Source: an uncultured Acetatifactor sp. (GTDB lineage: Bacteria; Bacillota; Clostridia; Lachnospirales; Lachnospiraceae). Taken from it: 26,854 bases of DNA. The DNA lies in assembly GCF_910585425.1 (NCBI RefSeq), contig NZ_CAJUCP010000043.1:1-26854 (forward strand). Reading direction: 5' to 3'. A program made the translations under genes and the position numbers. Shown here piece by piece: positions 22,648-26,854 of this stretch (position 1 is its first letter; the number at the start of each line of letters is the position of its first letter). The notes beneath the pieces were generated by a model. The model worked only from the letters and a program-made list of their open reading frames with translations, did not search any database and was not told the DNA's origin.

Positions 22648-23307
22648 ATGAAAGCAGTGATATTCGACATGGACGGTGTACTGTTCGACACGGAGGCAGT
22701 GTGCATGCAGGCCTGGATGGAGGTAGCCGAAAGGTGGGGGCTGCCCGGGATGGAGGAGGTCTTTCCCCTTGTCATCGGCCTGAACGCCAACGACAGCAGG
22801 CAGGTGGTCTTCGATGCCTACGGGGAGGATTTCGACTATCCCCTGTTTCGGGAGCATGCCGGCGCATGGTTCCGGGACTATGTGGGGAAGAACGGCATTC
22901 CGGTGAAGCCGGGCGTGAGGGAGATCCTGGAGTGGCTGAAAAGCGCGGGGTACGCGGTGGGGCTGGCATCCTCCACCAAAAGGGAAGCCGTCCTCAGCCA
23001 CCTGAAGCACACGGGGCTGGAGGACTACTTTTCTGTAGTAGTGGGCGGGGATATGGTGGAGCATTCCAAGCCCCGGCCGGACATCTATCTGCTGGCCTGT
23101 GAGAGGCTGGGGGTGGAGCCGGGGGAGGCCTATGCCATCGAGGATTCCCCCAACGGCATCCGTTCCGCCCACGCCGCCGGGATGTGCCCTGTCATGGTGC
23201 CGGACATGATCGCGCCGGACGAGGAGATGCGGCGGTTGAGCTGCGTCATTTTGGAGGATCTGACACAGGCGCTGGCCTTCCTGCAGGAGAGGGCAGCAGC
23301 GGAATAG
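22648..23307 (+). CDS. HAD-superfamily hydrolase, phosphoglucomutase-like subgroup
   Basis: Haloacid dehalogenase-type phosphatase or beta-phosphoglucomutase of 219 residues. Motif I DMDGVLFDTE (7-16) gives nucleophile Asp7 and acid/base Asp9; motif II is SST (108-110), motif III Lys141 (SKPRPDIY), motif IV ED (165-166). A helical cap (about 16-85) places it in subclass I. Members hydrolyse small sugar phosphates or other phosphomonoesters, and the substrate cannot be told from sequence. A GGGAGGGGA site precedes the ATG. It lies 75 nt after the DHHW gene and 63 nt before rsmA. Confidence 0.88.
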   Translation: MKAVIFDMDGVLFDTEAVCMQAWMEVAERWGLPGMEEVFPLVIGLNANDSRQVVFDAYGEDFDYPLFREHAGAWFRDYVGKNGIPVKPGVREILEWLKSAGYAVGLASSTKREAVLSHLKHTGLEDYFSVVVGGDMVEHSKPRPDIYLLACERLGVEPGEAYAIEDSPNGIRSAHAAGMCPVMVPDMIAPDEEMRRLSCVILEDLTQALAFLQERAAAE

Positions 23308-23370
23308 GACGGCATCCGGCAGGGCGCGGCCCGGCTGATGCATGACCGGAACAGGGATTGGAAGAAGAAA

Positions 23371-24225
23371 ATGGCGAATCTGGGAATTCCCCGCAACACC
23401 ATCGAGGTGCTGCAGAGGCATAATTTTACATTTCAGAAAAAATACGGACAGAACTTCCTCGTAGACCCCAACGTGCTGGAGCGGGTCATGGACGCGGCGG
23501 GAGTGTCCGGGGAGGACTGCGTGCTGGAGATCGGGCCGGGCATCGGCACCATGACCCAGCTTCTGGCGGAGCGGGCGGGGAAGGTGGTGGCGGTGGAAAT
23601 CGACAGGAACCTGATTCCCATCCTGGAGGAGACCCTGGCCCCCTACTCCAACGTGACGGTCATCAATGAGGATATCCTGAAGCTGGACGTGGAAGAGACG
23701 ATCCGCGTCCGGGGGGAGGGCCGCCCAGTGAAGGTGGTGGCGAACCTCCCCTACTATATCACCACCCCCATCATCATGAGCCTGCTGGAGGGCGGCGCGC
23801 CTCTGGAGAGCATTACGGTGATGGTGCAGAAGGAGGTGGCGGAGCGCATGCAGGCCGGCCCCGGCACCAAGGATTACGGGGCCCTCTCGCTGGCGGTGCA
23901 GTATTATTCCAGGCCGGAGGTGGTGGCCAATGTGCCGCCCAACTGCTTCATCCCCAGGCCTAACGTGGGGAGCGCCGTGATCCGCCTGACCAGGTACGGG
24001 ACGCCTCCCGTCCAGGCGGCCGACCCGGGGAAGCTGTTCACCGTCATCCGGGCCTCCTTCAACCAGCGCCGCAAGACTCTGGCCAACAGCCTGGCGAACG
24101 CGCCGGGGCTTCCGGCCTCCAGGGAGCGGGTGACCCGGATTCTGGAGGAGATGGGGCTTCCCGCCATGATACGGGGAGAGGCGCTGACGCTGGAGCAGTT
24201 CGCGGCGCTGTCGGACAGGCTGTGA
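23371..24225 (+). CDS. rsmA: 16S rRNA dimethyladenosine transferase
   Basis: Dimethylates two adjacent adenines (A1518 and A1519 in E. coli numbering) in the 3' hairpin of 16S rRNA late in 30S assembly; loss gives kasugamycin resistance. I prefer ATG 23371 (284 residues), preceded by purine-rich GGAAGAAGAAA, over ATG 23338, which lacks a site. Visible: FQKKYGQNFL (21-30), SAM-binding EIGPGIGT (53-60), acidic EID (76-78), and target-adenine motif NLPYYIT (125-131), then the C-terminal rRNA-binding domain with FNQRRKTLANSL. The next gene is the TPR protein, a neighbour I recall for rsmA in Lachnospiraceae. Confidence 0.96.
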   Translation: MANLGIPRNTIEVLQRHNFTFQKKYGQNFLVDPNVLERVMDAAGVSGEDCVLEIGPGIGTMTQLLAERAGKVVAVEIDRNLIPILEETLAPYSNVTVINEDILKLDVEETIRVRGEGRPVKVVANLPYYITTPIIMSLLEGGAPLESITVMVQKEVAERMQAGPGTKDYGALSLAVQYYSRPEVVANVPPNCFIPRPNVGSAVIRLTRYGTPPVQAADPGKLFTVIRASFNQRRKTLANSLANAPGLPASRERVTRILEEMGLPAMIRGEALTLEQFAALSDRL

Positions 24226-24254
24226 TTTTCTTTTTTTATTTTTGTCTTTTATTT

Positions 24255-24284
24255 TTGACATCTGTATATTGGCTATGTTACACT
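24255..24284 (+). promoter_or_regulatory. Strong promoter for the TPR protein gene
   Basis: Perfect TTGACA (24255-24260), 18-nt spacer, TACACT (24279-24284) with an extended TGT just before it. It follows a T-rich run after the rsmA stop that may help end rsmA transcription, though no good hairpin precedes it. Start near 24291. Confidence 0.75.
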
Positions 24285-24355
24285 AGAGAATAATGGCCGG
24301 AGGTATGGGAAGAGGCTTATTGATAGATTGCCATTAGGGATAGGGGCGTATTACC

Positions 24356-26854
24356 TTGGATAAATATGAATATAAAGTAAGATCGGATGAAATAAAGTCC
24401 CTGATAGGACAGGGGAATTATGCGCAGGCTGCCGAGATCGCGGACACCATCGACTGGCGCAGGGTGAAGAGCGTGATGATGCTCTGTACCGTAAGCGACG
24501 TATATAAGATAAACAGGCGTTATGAGGACGCGAAGAACATGCTGCTGCTGGCCTATGAGAGGAGGCCCGGCGGCAGGACCATCTGCTACTCCCTCTGCGA
24601 GCTGTGCATCAAGACGGAGGAATTCGTACAGGCTCTGAACTATTTCAAGGAATTCACGCAGGTGGCCCCCAGGGACACCGGCCGCTATATCCTGCAGTAC
24701 AAGCTGTATGAGGCCCAGGAGGTGAGCCTGGAGGAGCGGATCGGCGTGCTGGAGGAACTGAAGAAGAGGGACTACAGGGAGAAATGGGCCTATGAGCTGG
24801 CTTATCTGTACCACAGGGTGGGGCTGGGGACCCGCTGTGTGGAGGAATGTGATGAGTTGATCCTGTGGTTCGGCGAGGGCAGGTATGTGGTGAAGGCCAT
24901 GGAGCTGAAGATGCTCCACCAGCCGCTGACGCCGGCCCAGCAGGAGGTGTACGACCGCCGCTTTGAGGAGCCCGGGGAGGAAATGGAGGCGGAATACCAG
25001 GAGGGCTACGGGGAAGAGGAGGCCTATGGAGAGGAGCCCATGGAGGGCCAGGAGGGAGATTACGGCTGGCCGTCAGAGGATGAACGGCTGGAAGGAGAGA
25101 TGCAGGAGGCTTTGCCGCAGGACGGCGTTCCCGGCCAGGGCGCAGGGGAGGAGCTTGACATCCAGGTGAAGACCATGGATGTGGGCCAGTACAATACCAT
25201 CAACCTGCAGGCCGAGCTGGCGGCAGGGCTCCAGGAGGTGCTGGGAGCCGACGGAACGGCCCACGGGGCGCAGGCAGCGGGGGAACCGGGCCGTGGAGAC
25301 GCCCGGATGGCGGGCATGCCGGAGGACGGCGGCTATCAGAATTTCACGGAGGAGGAGATAGAGGACTCGGAGGTGTTCTTCGGCGCCACGGGGGAGCTGG
25401 AGGACGCTTCGCTGGAGCTGGGAGGAGCCGGGTATGGCTCGGAGCAGGCGGCAGTTGGACTGGGGTACAGGCCGGGTCGGGCGAGTGCGGAAGGGCAGGG
25501 ATATAGCCCGGAGCAGGAAGCGGCTCAAGGTGGGTATGCCTCGGAACAGGGAGCAGCGGCAGGAACTGGGCGCAGGCCGGGTCGGGCGAGTGTGGAAGGG
25601 CAGGGATATGGCCCGGAGCAGGCGGCGGCTCAAGGTCGATATGCCCAGGAACAGGGAACAGCGGCAGGAACTGGGCGCAGGCCGGGTCGGACGAGTGCGG
25701 AAGGGGATGGATATAGTCCGGAGCAGGCGGCGGCTCAAGGTCGGTATGCCTCGGAACAGGGAGCAGCGGCAGGACCAGGGTACAGGCCGGAGCGGGCGAG
25801 TGCGGAAGGGCAGGGATATGTCCCGGAGCGGGCGGCTCAAGGTCAATATGCCCAGGAACAGGGAGCAGCGGCAGGACCGGGGTACAGGCCGGGTCGGACG
25901 AGTGAGGAAGGGCAGGGATATAGCCCAGAACAGACGGCGGCTCAAGGTCGGTATGCCTTGGAACAGGGAACTGTGGGAGCACAGGAAGCAGGAGCGGCCA
26001 CCGCGGGGCGCGGGGAAGCGTATCCGGAGCGGAAAGCGGAGGCGAAGGGCGTCCAGGCCCTGCCGGAAGGGGCGGCCGGAGAAACGGGGGATGCGGTATC
26101 CGGGGAGGAAACCCAGGATATGGAGCAGCCCACCGTACCGGGCGGACATTCACCTGAGGAGCTGGCGGAAGTGCTCTCCCAGGAGGCGGACGGGCAGATC
26201 AGCATGGTATTGCCCGAAAGCGCCATTGTGGAGAAGCAGATAACGGGCCAGATGAAGATTGAGGACATTCTGGCAGAGTGGGAGCGGATCAAGAAAGAGA
26301 ACGAGGCCAAATGCCAGGAGGAGGTGCGCCAGCATGTCCTGAGCCAGACAGGCCCTATGTTCACGGAGTTCGAGGCCACTGTCAGGGACGGTCTGCTGGA
26401 GCAACTGGAAAAAGGAGAGGCGGAGCAGAACGGACCGAAGGCGGCGCATGGAGGGCCGGAGGAGAACAGGGCGGAACAGGCCGCGACAGCCATGGCGTCT
26501 GGAGGGCCGCGCGGAGCGGAACCGAAGGGAGCGCCGGGATACATGCCGGGAGAGGCGAATCCGGAGGGAGCCGGTTTCCGGGAGGAACAGGGATATCCGG
26601 AGGAGCAGGTATGTCCAGAGGCGGAAGGAGATGCCTATACAGGAGAAAGCGGGACAAAGCAGGCGGAGGAGGCCGGGTATGTAGATGAGGCAGCCGCCAC
26701 GGAAGCCGCAGCGGCATACCTGGGCGAGCCGGGATATGCGGAGGGAGCCGCATACGCGGGCGAGCCGGGATATATAGAGGAAGGTGCATATGCGGGCGAT
26801 TCGGGATATGCGGAGGAATCTGCATACACGGGTGAGCCAGGATATGCGGAGGAA
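24356..26854 (+). CDS. Long TPR-containing protein with tandem repeats, 3' end outside the window
   Basis: One frame stays open from TTG 24356 to the window edge, 833 codons, with no stop; the last in-frame stop is TAG at 24341-24343. The TTG lies 9 nt after an AGGGG-like site and 65 nt below a strong promoter; the next in-frame ATG (24476) would cut into the conserved N-terminus. Residues 1-200 are helical and TPR-like (KSLIGQGNYAQAAEIADTI, RRYEDAKNMLLLAYERRP, EEFVQALNYFKEF). Two further blocks look conserved: 266-300 (with QYNTINLQAELAAGLQEVLG) and about 626-688 (with QITGQMKIEDILAEWERI and FTEFEATVRDGLLEQLEKGE). Between and after them lie acidic linkers, a 35-residue repeat (370-542) and a 12-residue repeat (787 onward). 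No signal peptide or membrane helix. Probably a cytosolic scaffold; function unknown. Similar proteins occur after rsmA in Lachnospiraceae, from memory. Confidence 0.85.
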   Translation, partial: MDKYEYKVRSDEIKSLIGQGNYAQAAEIADTIDWRRVKSVMMLCTVSDVYKINRRYEDAKNMLLLAYERRPGGRTICYSLCELCIKTEEFVQALNYFKEFTQVAPRDTGRYILQYKLYEAQEVSLEERIGVLEELKKRDYREKWAYELAYLYHRVGLGTRCVEECDELILWFGEGRYVVKAMELKMLHQPLTPAQQEVYDRRFEEPGEEMEAEYQEGYGEEEAYGEEPMEGQEGDYGWPSEDERLEGEMQEALPQDGVPGQGAGEELDIQVKTMDVGQYNTINLQAELAAGLQEVLGADGTAHGAQAAGEPGRGDARMAGMPEDGGYQNFTEEEIEDSEVFFGATGELEDASLELGGAGYGSEQAAVGLGYRPGRASAEGQGYSPEQEAAQGGYASEQGAAAGTGRRPGRASVEGQGYGPEQAAAQGRYAQEQGTAAGTGRRPGRTSAEGDGYSPEQAAAQGRYASEQGAAAGPGYRPERASAEGQGYVPERAAQGQYAQEQGAAAGPGYRPGRTSEEGQGYSPEQTAAQGRYALEQGTVGAQEAGAATAGRGEAYPERKAEAKGVQALPEGAAGETGDAVSGEETQDMEQPTVPGGHSPEELAEVLSQEADGQISMVLPESAIVEKQITGQMKIEDILAEWERIKKENEAKCQEEVRQHVLSQTGPMFTEFEATVRDGLLEQLEKGEAEQNGPKAAHGGPEENRAEQAATAMASGGPRGAEPKGAPGYMPGEANPEGAGFREEQGYPEEQVCPEAEGDAYTGESGTKQAEEAGYVDEAAATEAAAAYLGEPGYAEGAAYAGEPGYIEEGAYAGDSGYAEESAYTGEPGYAEE
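25463..25981 (+). repeat. Five 105-bp tandem repeats inside the TPR protein gene
   Basis: Units at 25463-25567, 25568-25672, 25673-25777, 25778-25879 and 25880-25981, of 35, 35, 35, 34 and 34 codons. The encoded unit is Gly/Ala/Gln-rich with recurring RPGR, EGQGY, PEQ, AAQG and EQGAAAG. The length loss is in whole codons, so the frame is preserved. The unit is basic-acidic mixed and lacks hydrophobic core, suggesting a disordered spacer. Confidence 0.9.
26714..26854 (+). repeat. 36-bp tandem repeats at the window edge
   Basis: At least four units of 36 bp (from 26714, 26750, 26786 and 26822), encoding the 12-residue pattern AYxGEPGYAEEG with Ala/Ile, Glu/Asp and Pro/Ser changes. The array continues past the window end, so copy number is unknown. 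Confidence 0.88.

Noticed and set aside
24200..24245. Intrinsic terminator after rsmA.
   Set aside because: A long T-rich run is present, but the only preceding dyad is CTGT/ACAG, too short to count.
21322..24261. A 979-codon open frame on the minus strand.
   Set aside because: It lies opposite the DHHW, HAD and rsmA genes, which have clear motifs, promoters and ribosome sites. The translation is His/Leu/Gly/Val-rich without domains, typical of the strand opposite GC-rich genes.
25434..26243. A 269-codon Arg-rich plus-strand frame and several Pro-rich minus-strand frames over the repeats.
   Set aside because: They are alternative readings of the tandem repeats in the TPR gene, whose frame continues from a well-formed N-terminus with its own promoter.

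Overview
The window looks like chromosomal DNA of a fairly GC-rich anaerobic Bacillota, most likely a Lachnospiraceae member. The grounds are strong GGAGG ribosome sites, sigma-A type promoters, the Gram-positive catabolite-control pair HprK/Crh, WhiA and RapZ, a DUF4358-type lipoprotein, and gene families and order that I recall from that family. No rRNA, tRNA, CRISPR array, phage gene or transposase was seen.

Layout. 1-1030: an ABC-exporter nucleotide-binding domain cut off from any membrane domain by a stop at 29-31 and carrying a 39-bp repeat linker. 1156-5728: promoter, ftsH with a long acidic tail, terminator, uvrC. 5767-12835: a promoter and a long co-directional run hprK, glcK, murB, rapZ, whiA, crh, a lipid kinase gene and fba, ending in a terminator. 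12877-14382: a serine-hydrolase gene between two long imperfect inverted repeats. 14401-16467: a small ORF, a cyclophilin gene (minus), a GNAT gene and an orphan antitoxin-like gene. 16515-18886 (minus): hflK, hflC and a small membrane protein. 19127-22572: a lipoprotein, an MBOAT acyltransferase and a DHHW protein, a likely envelope acylation set. 22648-24225: a HAD phosphatase gene and rsmA. 24255-26854: a strong promoter and a long TTG-initiated TPR protein rich in tandem repeats that runs off the window.

How the genes fit together. HprK phosphorylates Ser46 of HPr and Crh proteins and is stimulated by fructose-1,6-bisphosphate. The same run encodes a Crh-like substrate whose His15 is replaced by Met, a glucokinase feeding glycolysis, and the aldolase that consumes fructose-1,6-bisphosphate. 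HflK and HflC are the usual membrane partners of FtsH but lie 13 kb away on the other strand.

The most unusual structure is the inverted pair around the serine hydrolase. Each arm, read inward, has a promoter-like pair, a conserved AT-rich block, an 11-12 bp hairpin that keeps pairing through a compensatory change and carries a stable tetraloop (GCAA in one, TTCG in the other), a conserved ATCCTCCC, and an array of C/T-rich units of about 20 bp (about 12 in the left arm, 2 in the right). It looks like an undescribed repeat family encoding a structured RNA. A second theme is in-frame tandem repeat expansion in the ABC linker and the TPR protein.
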